Origin: Streptomyces coeruleorubidus
GTDB taxonomy: Bacteria > Actinomycetota > Actinomycetes > Streptomycetales > Streptomycetaceae
Direction of reading: 5' to 3'
Assembly: GCF_028885415.1 (NCBI RefSeq)
Contig: NZ_CP118527.1
Coordinates: 744,001 to 808,000, forward strand
Length of the DNA stretch: 64,000 nt
Shown here: positions 45,694 to 53,845 of the stretch, piece after piece
Position numbering within the stretch: position 1 is the first letter of the stretch
How the letters are laid out: every line of letters starts with the position of its first letter
Translations under genes and position numbers: made by a program
Notes under the pieces: model-generated
Database searches by the model: none
Told to the model about the DNA's origin: nothing
What the model saw: only the letters and a program-made list of their open reading frames with translations

Positions 45694-46667
45694 CAGCTGT
45701 CCGCCTTTCCGAAGCCGAAGATCCTGCCCTGCAGCAGCGTCACCATCGTGATGAGTGCCGACAGCACCAGCGCCCCGGCGCTGCCGTGGCCGAAGTCCTG
45801 CCCCTGCCCGAGGGCCGTGTAGTAGAGGTAGACCAACGGCGGCCGTGCGTAAGGGGTGTTGGGCAGCAGGTTGTAGAACTCGTCGAACGCCTGGTAGGCC
45901 GCGATCAGCAGGAGGAGGATCACGGCGACCGAGGTGGTGCGCAGCTGCGGCAGGGTGATGTGCCGGAAGGTCTGCCGGCCGGGCCGGGCGCCGTCCGTCC
46001 AGGCCGCTTCGTACAGTTCCTTGGGGATCTGCTGGAGGGCGGCCAGGAAGAGGATCATGTAGAAGCCGAGCTGGAGCCAGAGCCGTACGGTGACCAGCAC
46101 CAGCCAGTACCAGGGCGGGGAGACGGTGCCTATCCAGGCGACGGGTTCGATCCCGAACCAGCCCAGGACGGTGTTGGCGAGACCGAAGCGCACTCCGTTG
46201 AAGATCGACAGCTTCCACACCATCGAGGCCACGACGTAGGAGCACGCGGTGGGTATGAAGAACACCGAACGGAAGAAGGCACGGGCGACGCGGATGCGGT
46301 GGACGAGCAGCGCGAGCGCCAGGGCGAGGACGAAGGTGAGAGGGACGACGATCAGCGCGAAGAGCGTGAAGGTCCACAGGCTGTCGGTGAACGGCCCTTC
46401 GGTGAGGATGTCCGCGTAGTTGTCCAGGCCGACGAACTTCGTCGGGGTGACCGTGTTCTGGGCCTGGAAGAGGCTCAGGTAGAAGCTCCAGCCGACCGGT
46501 ACGTAGACGAACAGCAGGAGACCGGCCAGGAAGGGGCCCGCGAAGAGCCAGAAAGTGCGGGTGCTGCCTCGCATCCCGTGCCCGTCACGTCTCGCCTTCG
46601 CCTTCGCCGCGGGGCCGGGTGACGCGGTGGCGCCCGGACGGGCGCCACCGGTGGTGATGGTTGTCAT
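45693..46667 (-). CDS. carbohydrate ABC transporter permease (MalF type)
   Basis: 324 residues with six helices. FAGPFLAGLLLFVYVPVGWS at the start, a large extracytoplasmic loop containing FVGLDNYADIL, and the EAA loop YEAAWTDGARPGRQTFRHIT. It pairs with the MalG-type permease to form the channel. The stretch between it and the binding-protein stop is only 15 nt, so the three genes are one transcript. Confidence 0.93.
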   Translation of the reverse strand: MTTITTGGARPGATASPGPAAKAKARRDGHGMRGSTRTFWLFAGPFLAGLLLFVYVPVGWSFYLSLFQAQNTVTPTKFVGLDNYADILTEGPFTDSLWTFTLFALIVVPLTFVLALALALLVHRIRVARAFFRSVFFIPTACSYVVASMVWKLSIFNGVRFGLANTVLGWFGIEPVAWIGTVSPPWYWLVLVTVRLWLQLGFYMILFLAALQQIPKELYEAAWTDGARPGRQTFRHITLPQLRTTSVAVILLLLIAAYQAFDEFYNLLPNTPYARPPLVYLYYTALGQGQDFGHGSAGALVLSALITMVTLLQGRIFGFGKADS

Positions 46668-46682
46668 GCCTGTCAGGGCCCC

Positions 46683-47957
46683 TCAGGCGATCTTCTTGAG
46701 TTCGGCCTCGACCCGGGTACGGGCCTTGGCCACCTCGGACTCGGGGTTCTTTCCGCTGACCACGGCGTTGTTCACCATGTCCTGGGAAATCGTCATCATG
46801 GCCTGGGTCCAGTACGGGTCGTCGTAGTGCCCCTTGGTCTCGAAGAGCTTCACCGCCTCGGCGGCGGTGCCGCTCTGCAGCTTGGTGGCCTTCGCCGCCA
46901 GGCTCTTGCGCGGGGGGATGTGGAAGCCGTAGGAGGTGCACCAGTCCTCCTGGAACTTCGTCTGCTCGATCCACAGCCACTTCACGAACGCCTTGGCCGC
47001 GTCGACGTCCTTGGCCTTGGCGCTCACGTAGGTGGACCAGCCGCCGTTGTAGACCACCGGGCGGCCGGCGCTGCCGATGCCGGGCAGGGGGACGATGCCG
47101 AAGTCGTCACCCAGCGCCTTCTGGATGCCGGGCATCGCCCACAGGCCGCACCACTGCATCGCCGTCAGGCCCTGCGTGAACGCCGACGGGTCCCACCAGT
47201 CGGTGGGCGCGCCGAGCAGCAGCGTCTTGCTGGTGTAGAGCTCGCGCATCTTCTTCAGGCCCTCGACGGTCGCCGGGGTGTCGAAGGCGACCTTGTGGTC
47301 GGCGGTCAGCAGTTCGCTGCCGGTGGCCCAGATCAGGGGGCTGGCCAGGATGTCGCTGCCGCCCTTCAGGCCGAGGTACAGGCCCTTGACCCCGCCCTTG
47401 TCGAGCTTGCGGGAGACGTCTATCAACTCGTCGAAGGTGGTGGGGGGCTGGACGCCCGCCTTCTCCAGCAGGCTCTTGCGGTAGTACAGGAACTGCGGGT
47501 CGTCGATCATGCGGATGCCATAGACCTTGCCGTCAACCGAGTTGGCGGCCAGATCCTTCTCCGTGAAGTCGGACTTCACGTCCGCGATGATGTCGTCCAG
47601 CGGCACGATCTGCCCGGACTTGGCCATCTGGACGTCGGGGTGGAACTCGAAGACGTCGGGGCCGTTGCTGGAGACCAGGCCGCTGGAGAGCTTGGAAGCG
47701 TAGTCACCGGGAATCCACTGCACCGACACGTCGGCCTTGGTGTACGCCTTCGCGTACCGCAGCGCCGCCTGCTGGGTGCCCGCCTCGCCGTACTGGTGGT
47801 ACCACTGGCTGATCGCCGCCTTACCGCCGGCGGAGCCGCCGCCGCGACCGGTGTTCCCGCCGCACGCCGCGAGGAATCCCGCCGCCGCCACGGTGCCGGA
47901 GGCGCGCAGGAAGGATCTGCGGCCGAACGATCTGCTGGGGTTCTGCTCAGGGGACAT
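46683..47957 (-). CDS. extracellular sugar-binding lipoprotein (family 1)
   Basis: 424 residues from ATG 47957; the frame continues 5' but an AGAGGTG site fits this start. The N-terminus combines twin arginines (FGRRSFLRASGTV) and a lipobox (FLAAC), so it is a lipoprotein exported folded. The mature part is a SBP_bac_1 fold (AISQWYHQYGEAGTQQAALR, MRELYTSKTLLLGAPTDWW, SAFTQGLTAMQWCGLWAM). It captures oligosaccharides for the two permeases and is the first gene of the operon leading to GH51. Arabino- or galacto-oligosaccharides are the likely ligand from context. Confidence 0.9.
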   Translation of the reverse strand: MSPEQNPSRSFGRRSFLRASGTVAAAGFLAACGGNTGRGGGSAGGKAAISQWYHQYGEAGTQQAALRYAKAYTKADVSVQWIPGDYASKLSSGLVSSNGPDVFEFHPDVQMAKSGQIVPLDDIIADVKSDFTEKDLAANSVDGKVYGIRMIDDPQFLYYRKSLLEKAGVQPPTTFDELIDVSRKLDKGGVKGLYLGLKGGSDILASPLIWATGSELLTADHKVAFDTPATVEGLKKMRELYTSKTLLLGAPTDWWDPSAFTQGLTAMQWCGLWAMPGIQKALGDDFGIVPLPGIGSAGRPVVYNGGWSTYVSAKAKDVDAAKAFVKWLWIEQTKFQEDWCTSYGFHIPPRKSLAAKATKLQSGTAAEAVKLFETKGHYDDPYWTQAMMTISQDMVNNAVVSGKNPESEVAKARTRVEAELKKIA

Positions 47958-48285
47958 GGGCACCTCTGCTGTGCTGTGAAGAACGGGTGTGGGACCGGGC
48001 CTTGGGGACGAGGCCGCGACGGCGGGTGATGACGCTGTGGACGGCCGCGGAGTGCGGCCGGTATGAGCGCGATGCGAAGCCCGCGGGGTAGGGGGCGCGC
48101 AATCGGAGGGGGGAATTCCTGCCGCTGACGGGGTCGCAGCGAGCGGAGCGAGACGCAGGTTATGCGCGCTACACCCCTTCGTCAACAAGCCAGAAAAAGT
48201 CTGTGCACGGCAGTTCCAACGGCGTACACCCCGTGGATACGATCAGGCGCCCCAGTCGAATCGAATCGAGCACAGGACGACGTCG
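47958..48285. other. divergent promoter region, sugar import operon / ROK regulator
   Basis: 328 nt with no gene. GC-rich near the transporter side, less so near the regulator (TACACC...CAACAAGCCAGAAAAAG, about 48170-48200). No clear palindrome stands out. Both promoters and any ROK operator should be here. Confidence 0.5.
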
Positions 48286-49470
48286 TTGAAGCGGACGTAC
48301 CAGGACATACGCCGGACCAACCGTTTCGCGGTGATGCGGCATCTCATCGCCTCGGCGCCCGTCGTCAGGCGTGACATCGCCGCAGCCACGGGTCTGTCGG
48401 TGGCGACCGCCTCGGACATCGTCAGCGAGTTGCACGAGCTGGGGCTTCTGGCAGAGATCGGACAGCAGGCTTCGGGGGGCGGACGCCCGAGGAATCTTCT
48501 CGCGCCCGCCCCCGAGGGCCCTCGGCTCATCGGCGTCGACATCGCCGAGACCTACGTCCACGTCGAGATTTTCGACCCCGCTCTGCGGGTTCTGGCCAGA
48601 GCCGAGTACGAACTGCACCCGCACGCCAACCCGCCGGGCTACGTCGTGGACCGAATCGTCCGCGGAGTCGACGACGCGATCGCGCAGGCCCGGGTGGAGC
48701 ACGGCAGACTTCTCGGGGTCGGCGTCAGCATTCCCGGCCAGGTACGACCGGACGGCACAGCCTCCGTCTTCGCCCCGAACTGGAACTGGAACGACGTACC
48801 GCTGCGGGCCATGCTCACCGACCGAATTCCTGATGTGCCGGTCCTCCTCGACAACCCGCTGCGTGCGAGCACCGTCGCCGAACTGTGGTTCGGTGCCGCC
48901 CGCGGCCGCGACAACGTCGCCGTCCTCACCCTGGGAACCGGCGTCGGCGCAGGCCTGGCCGTCCAGGGGGCGCTCTACCGCGGGGCCACGAACACGGCCG
49001 GCGAATGGGGCCACACCAACCTGGTCATCGACGGCCGCAAGTGCCGCCGCGGATGCGTCGGATGCGTGGAGACTTACGTGGGCGCACCCGGCATCATGCA
49101 GCACCTCGCGGAAACCGACCCGGACAGCCCGCTCCTGCACCCCGACAACCAGACGGCGACCATCCACGCCCTGGCCACCGCCCACGCGGCCGGCGACCCC
49201 GCCGCACAGCAGGTGATCGCCACGACCGGCCGCTACCTCGGCATCGCCATCGCCAACCTGATCAACCTGTGCAACCCGCAGATCATCGTGCTCACCGGCT
49301 GGGTCGCCGACACGCTGGGAAGCGCCGTCCTGCCGCACGTACGCGCCACAGCCGCCCGCTACGCACTCGCCGAGCCCTGGGAAGGCACCGAGATCAGCCT
49401 CTGCCCCATCGACCGCAACCCGGTCAGCCTCGGCGCGGCGACTCTCGTCCTGGAAGGATTCCTGTCCTGA
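48286..49470 (+). CDS. ROK-family transcriptional regulator
   Basis: 394 residues, start TTG at 48286. The N-terminal winged helix (VVRRDIAAATGLSVATASDIV) is followed by a ROK sugar-kinase-like domain: phosphate loop LTLGTGVGAGLAV, catalytic-site segment AGEWGHTNLVIDGRKC, the zinc cluster CRRGCVGCVE and a C-terminal NLCNPQIIVLTG. The zinc motif lacks the usual second Cys spacing (C-x-C-G), having C-R-R-G-C. It is divergent from the sugar import-GH51 operon and is the obvious local repressor, with a sugar as inducer. Confidence 0.9.
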   Translation: MKRTYQDIRRTNRFAVMRHLIASAPVVRRDIAAATGLSVATASDIVSELHELGLLAEIGQQASGGGRPRNLLAPAPEGPRLIGVDIAETYVHVEIFDPALRVLARAEYELHPHANPPGYVVDRIVRGVDDAIAQARVEHGRLLGVGVSIPGQVRPDGTASVFAPNWNWNDVPLRAMLTDRIPDVPVLLDNPLRASTVAELWFGAARGRDNVAVLTLGTGVGAGLAVQGALYRGATNTAGEWGHTNLVIDGRKCRRGCVGCVETYVGAPGIMQHLAETDPDSPLLHPDNQTATIHALATAHAAGDPAAQQVIATTGRYLGIAIANLINLCNPQIIVLTGWVADTLGSAVLPHVRATAARYALAEPWEGTEISLCPIDRNPVSLGAATLVLEGFLS

Positions 49471-49560
49471 CACTCCTGCTGTGAGCGGCTCCAGCGTGAG
49501 GACTGAACTCCCGGGCATGCCCAACTACGCCTGCGATCAGAAACGTTAGGCAGGGCGGTA

Positions 49561-49917
49561 GTGACCGGCTCCACCTACGCCGAGCTGGTGCTCAACGGGT
49601 GGGTGGAACTGCTCACCCGCGAACCCGAGCGGGCCCGTGAACTTCTACACGACCGTCTTCGGCTGCAGCGTCAACGCTCGGCAGAACACGCAGTGGGGCG
49701 TCGGGGACGAGGACTTCGGCGCCAATGGTGACGATGGACGACAAGTTCCCGCACGAGGTGCCGGCGTTCTGGCTGCCGTACTTCGCCGAGGCGGCCCGGT
49801 CGGGCGGCACCATGCTCATGGAGCCCACGTCCGTACCCGACGGCCCGCGCATCCGCGGTACTGAGGGGCCCGCGGGGCGCGGTGTTCGGCGTGTACCGGA
49901 CCGGCGACGAGGGCTGA
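49561..49917 (+). pseudogene. VOC (glyoxalase/bleomycin-resistance) family remnant
   Basis: Three frames together give VTGSTYAELVL, REPERARELYTTVFGCSVN-like sequence, GVGDEDFGA, then VTMDDKFPHEVPAFWLPYFA, GGTMLMEPTSVPDGPRI and finally AVFGVYRTGDEG. This order is that of one VOC domain with at least two frameshifts and an internal loss. Cannot make a full protein. Confidence 0.65.
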
Positions 49918-50030
49918 GGCGACGGCGGTCGACGGCTTGCGCGGCTCGCGCGCAGAGACAGTTCGCCGACGCCCTCCTCGGCGTCCGCCGCCCCGCCGCC
50001 GCAGGGTACTCGACCTGCTGTGATCCGCCC

Positions 50031-52601
50031 TCACGCCAGCGGAGTCACCGTCACCTGGTCGATGACCGGGGCGTGCGCGGAACGCTGCCCGTGCGGGTTC
50101 CTGGTGACGCCGTCGAAGTCGGTGAGTTCGTCAGCGGTGAAGGTGACGGTGTTGGTGCCCCGCTTCAGGGAGACGGGAACGGAGAGGTCCCAGAAGTTGT
50201 TGAAGTGGAAGGTGGTGGGAAACAGGACCCGGCGCGGGGCGTGTCCGTCGACGGCGATGTCCACGTGTCGGCAGATCGGGTCCGGGTTGTAATGCGTGGC
50301 GGGCGCCTGCTCCCCGTTGGAGTAGCGGATCGTCAGCGCGTGCCGTCCGTCGCGCTCGGCCGTCACCGTCAGGGTGAGCGCGTTGTCCGGCCCGCCGCCG
50401 ATGCCGTCCACCGCCTTGCCCCCGGTGGCGTACGGGTGGGCGCCGGTGATCCGCGCGGTACCGGTCAGGACGCCGGCCTCGGCCGGGTACGCGGTGACCG
50501 GCAGCAGCGCGCGGGACGGGCCGACGCGCAGCCGGTCCACGACGAGCCGGTCCGACCTCCCGGTGATGGTCACCTTGTTGACGCCTCCGGACAGGAACAG
50601 CGGGACGGGGCCGCGGGCGACGCCCCCGACGTCCTCGCCGTTGACCGTCAGCAGGCCCTCCCCGGGGCCGAGCAGGTCGACGGTCACGGTCGCCTCGCCG
50701 TCGCGGTCCGTGTGCACCCAGAAGGTGACGGTGCCGCCCTTCTGCAGTACGACGGCGCCGGGCCCCGAGACGCCGCGGTAGGTGTAGTCGACGCGGGCTT
50801 CGCCGCCGAGGCAGGCGTATTCGGCCTCGTACAGGGCGGGTGCGGTGACGTGGTCGTCGCGCAGAGCCAGGTCGAGCTTGTCGATCACCGCGTCGCCCTT
50901 GGTGGCGCCGAGGTCGCGGTCCTGCGCGGACAGAGTGATCCGGTGCCGGCCGGCGCTCAGCTCCACGCGGGTGTCGATGTGGCCCCACACCGCCCACTTG
51001 TAGCCGAGGGGCAGCAGCAGCTCGCGCGGGTCCTCGCCGTCGACGCGCAGGAAGACGTTGGCGGGGCCCTGGTCGCGCACCAGGTCGGCCTGGTTGTGGG
51101 AGTTGGCCTGGACAATGACGTCGTACGTCCCGTCCTGCGGCACCTCGACGTCGAAGGCGAGGACACCGTCGGAGCCGGTGCGCAGGCCCCCCACGTGGTA
51201 GCCGCCGGAGGTCGCGAACCGGTCGACGGCGGACGGGGATCCCTCCGGCCCGTTCTTCGAGTAGCCGCTGCCCGTGTACGTCGCGTCCTCGGCCTCGTAC
51301 GTCCGCCGCCAGCCGACCGAGGGCTGCGCGAGCGGGGCTCCGTTGCCGCCCGGTGAGAGGATCACGTGGTAGGCGGACATCTCTTCGAGGCCGGTCAGGT
51401 GAACGGTCGCCCTGCCGTCCAGGACGGCAAGTTCCTCGTCCCTGAGCCTCGGCGGCTGTGCGCAGGCGCCGAGCTGGCCTGTCCAGGGGATCTCCTCCAG
51501 CCGGACGTGGACGACCGTGCCGAGGACATTCGGGTCGACGCCCTCGAAGACGACGTCCACGGCCCCACTCGTCCCACCGAGCAGCGCCCGGGCTTGCCGC
51601 TTGTCCCGGTCGAGCGTGGCGAGTCCCTGCAGTGCGTACTGCGTGTCGGGATGGGGCGCGGTGACCCGGACGGTGTTCCCCGTCATCCGGCCGTAGGTGT
51701 TGAACAGCCACCACTGGCCGTTGCCCTTGTTCGCCTCCACCACCGAGTCGTTGAGATTGCCGGCGATGTTCCAGTACGCCATGTCGGCGTCGACCTTGGA
51801 CTCCTCGATCGCGGCGATCCACTGGACCATCTGGCCGGGCACCGAGAGGTGGTAGTTGTGCGCGTACTCGTTGATGTTGACGGGCAGCGGGCCGATGCCC
51901 AGCTCCCGCTCCATGGCCCGGTAGCGGGCGACGCTCGTACGCACCTCGGCGGGCGAGGACAGTTCGTGCCAGGTGATCACGTCGGGCAGGACGTCGTGAG
52001 TCTTGGCGAACTCCAGGAAGTCCCTGACCTCGGGGTGGAGGACGCCGGTGTTGGGACCGGCGATCCGTGCCCCTGGGTGCAGGTCCCTGATGAGGCGGCA
52101 CGTGTGCTCCCAGGCCGCGAAGTAGTGCCGCGGGTCGTCGCGCCAGGAGACCCGGTCGTAGCTCCACTCCCCCGTGCCGAACATGTTGAGCTCGGGTTCG
52201 TTGAAAGGCACGTACACGACGTGCGACTTGTGCGCGTCGAGCGCCAGTACCTGTTCGACCTGTCTGCGGATCCTCGCGGTGAAGTCGGCGAGCCGTTCCT
52301 CGCCCGTTACGCCGGGCCACTCGTAGGGGAAGCCGCGGTAGATGTCCGTCATGTAGACGTAGACGTCCTTGCCACCGGACTCCACGAAGGCGGGCAGGAC
52401 CTCCAGGGCATCGGCGCCGGGGTGCTGGACGCCGTCCTGGGCCTTGGTCGCGAGCGTGCGGACGTACATGCCCTCGACGAGGACGCGGCTGGGCACACCG
52501 TCGCCGTACAGGCCGAAGAGCGATCCGCTCGCGCCGCCGTGGAAGGGGCCTGTTTCGGTGCCGAGGTCGATGGTGAGGGTCTCGGGGGCGTCGGCTGTCA
52601 C
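50031..52601 (-). CDS. large GH39-like glycoside hydrolase with three CBM35/CBM6-like domains
   Basis: 856 residues from GTG 52601 (an ATG at 52631 is possible; neither has a strong ribosome site). No signal peptide is seen. The N-terminal part (about 1-390) is a clan-A TIM barrel: YVYMTDIYRGFPYEWPG, acid/base Glu in VYVPFNEPELNMFGTGEW and a second candidate Glu in PVNINEYAHNY. Then come a beta domain and three carbohydrate-binding-like beta-sandwiches, beginning near YEAEDATYTGSGY, ALYEAEYACLGGEARV and YPAEAGVLTGTARI. Such proteins are often labelled cellulosome-related. The missing signal with CBMs is odd. It should act on a plant or algal polysaccharide. Confidence 0.8.
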   Translation of the reverse strand: MTADAPETLTIDLGTETGPFHGGASGSLFGLYGDGVPSRVLVEGMYVRTLATKAQDGVQHPGADALEVLPAFVESGGKDVYVYMTDIYRGFPYEWPGVTGEERLADFTARIRRQVEQVLALDAHKSHVVYVPFNEPELNMFGTGEWSYDRVSWRDDPRHYFAAWEHTCRLIRDLHPGARIAGPNTGVLHPEVRDFLEFAKTHDVLPDVITWHELSSPAEVRTSVARYRAMERELGIGPLPVNINEYAHNYHLSVPGQMVQWIAAIEESKVDADMAYWNIAGNLNDSVVEANKGNGQWWLFNTYGRMTGNTVRVTAPHPDTQYALQGLATLDRDKRQARALLGGTSGAVDVVFEGVDPNVLGTVVHVRLEEIPWTGQLGACAQPPRLRDEELAVLDGRATVHLTGLEEMSAYHVILSPGGNGAPLAQPSVGWRRTYEAEDATYTGSGYSKNGPEGSPSAVDRFATSGGYHVGGLRTGSDGVLAFDVEVPQDGTYDVIVQANSHNQADLVRDQGPANVFLRVDGEDPRELLLPLGYKWAVWGHIDTRVELSAGRHRITLSAQDRDLGATKGDAVIDKLDLALRDDHVTAPALYEAEYACLGGEARVDYTYRGVSGPGAVVLQKGGTVTFWVHTDRDGEATVTVDLLGPGEGLLTVNGEDVGGVARGPVPLFLSGGVNKVTITGRSDRLVVDRLRVGPSRALLPVTAYPAEAGVLTGTARITGAHPYATGGKAVDGIGGGPDNALTLTVTAERDGRHALTIRYSNGEQAPATHYNPDPICRHVDIAVDGHAPRRVLFPTTFHFNNFWDLSVPVSLKRGTNTVTFTADELTDFDGVTRNPHGQRSAHAPVIDQVTVTPLA

Positions 52602-52618
52602 TGCATCCAGCTTTCGTT

Positions 52619-52657
52619 CGAAATTTCGCATACCAGTCGATAAGTCGAACCGGTTGG
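52619..52657. promoter_or_regulatory. palindromes upstream of the GH39-like gene
   Basis: CGAAATTTCG (52619-52628) is a perfect 10-bp palindrome and AACCGGTT (52648-52655), within AACCGGTTGG, a perfect 8-bp one. The second shares nine bases with the motif upstream of GH97. Both lie within 60 nt of the predicted start. Confidence 0.45.
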
Positions 52658-52840
52658 CTCGAAAGTAAGAGGACGTGTCGACCACGTCAACGGTCGGCAG
52701 GCCTCCGAAACTTCCGAAACTCCGGCCGGACAAGCCACGCACCACCCCAGGTCACCCGCTGCGCTCCGTCGAATGCTCCCGTGTACATCCTCGCGCTCGC
52801 GTCCGCGCCACGTGGTCCTTACACAACGCCTTCTTCGAAG

Positions 52841-53227
52841 GACGAGGTCGCCACCGTCTTCACCGACGACGAACTCGTCCGCCTCGTCACCGACTTCAGC
52901 CAGGCCGGCCTCCTCGACCCGACCGACGGCGAACGGCTGCGCGACGCCCTGGGACTCGGCACCCGCCCGGTCGGCGGGCCCCGGCGGCAGGATCATGGGC
53001 TACCTGCACATCAAGGACGCCATCGGCGTTGCCGAGCGGCACATGCCCTTCCCTCCGCACCGCCCTGCACCCCGTCACCCGCGTACAGATCGCCCCCCGA
53101 CGACGACCTCACCGCGTTGCGGGCAGACGACACCCACCTCGCCGCCGTCACCGGCGACAAAGGCACCATGATCGGCTTCGTCACCATGGAAGACGTCCTG
53201 TCCGAACTCTTCGGCCCCGCCGTCTGA
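52841..53227 (+). pseudogene. CNNM/CorC-type (hemolysin-like) CBS-domain protein remnant
   Basis: Spliced across frames the sequence reads FTDDELVRLVTDFSQAGLLD, ERLRDALGLGTRPV, MGYLHIKDAIGVAERHMPF and IGFVTMEDVLSELFGPAV. This is the CBS-pair half of CNNM/TlyC membrane transporters. The membrane domain is gone and at least two frameshifts are present. Confidence 0.7.
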
Positions 53228-53247
53228 CGGTTCGGTTCACTCTCAGC

Positions 53248-53279
53248 GGGCTCCCGCTCTAAGCGGGAGCCCATTTTGC
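53248..53279 (+). terminator. intrinsic terminator after the CBS remnant
   Basis: Perfect 11-bp stem GGGCTCCCGCT / AGCGGGAGCCC (53248-53258, 53262-53272) with a 3-nt loop, followed by ATTTTGCC. It is a textbook Rho-independent terminator left over from the decayed gene. Confidence 0.85.
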
Positions 53280-53690
53280 CTTGCACCGTCCAGCCTCTGG
53301 CCTGCTACGGGAGCGGCCGACTCAGTGGCCGCGCGGGGTGTACATGATGACCGCCATGCCGGCGAGGCAGACAGATCAGCGTTGCAGCAAGCAGGTACCA
53401 CCAGCAGGCGAAGAACCTTCTTTGTTTTTACAGCCCTCAGAAACTTGGCTTCTTCTAGAGCCTGAAGTCGGGTTGCCTGGAGGCATCGTTGCGCTCCAGG
53501 CAACCCGACACGGTAGGTACCCACCGTAATCAATTGGGGTCTTCGAGTTACTTTCTGACATCCAAGGGAGTTACCGCCGGACCAGTCGCGGACCAACAGC
53601 GCCGAAGGACACCACTCCACGAGCCGTCCGCTCACGAGCGCAGCGACCCGCCGATACTCGGCATCGGCGCCCGAACAGCCAGCAGTTCTG
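53280..53690. other. about 410 nt of lower-GC non-coding DNA with a long hairpin
   Basis: No gene recognised. It includes the second copy of the 22-nt segment also found near 13382 (here 53395-53416) and an AT-richer patch at 53416-53460. A perfect 15-bp inverted repeat lies at 53468-53482 / 53494-53508 with an 11-nt loop. Base composition is clearly unlike the neighbours. Confidence 0.5.
53468..53508. repeat. 15-bp perfect inverted repeat, 11-nt loop
   Basis: TCGGGTTGCCTGGAG and CTCCAGGCAACCCGA are exact reverse complements. The loop itself has GCA/TGC able to extend the stem past a bulge. No T run follows on either strand, so a simple terminator is doubtful; it may be a structured RNA, a recombination site or an IS end. 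Confidence 0.6.
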
Positions 53691-53798
53691 GGAGAGCTCT
53701 TCGACCTCCTGGTCGCCCTGAACGGACACGTGATCAACGTCGACGGTGGCATAGGCGTACGCGGATTCACCAGTGCCGCCGGCGGCGACCACCTCTGA
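53690..53798 (+). pseudogene. short-chain dehydrogenase C-terminal remnant
   Basis: The frame ending at TGA 53796-53798 reads LNGHVINVDGGIGVRGF near its end, the C-terminal strand and cofactor loop typical of SDR enzymes. Nothing of the Rossmann start or YxxxK site is found upstream. It lies 47 nt before the acyl-CoA ligase. Confidence 0.5.
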
Positions 53799-53845
53799 CG
53801 CCTGTTCTCCCGCGCTCATTTCCGACGCTCAACGAGGAGCCGCTC

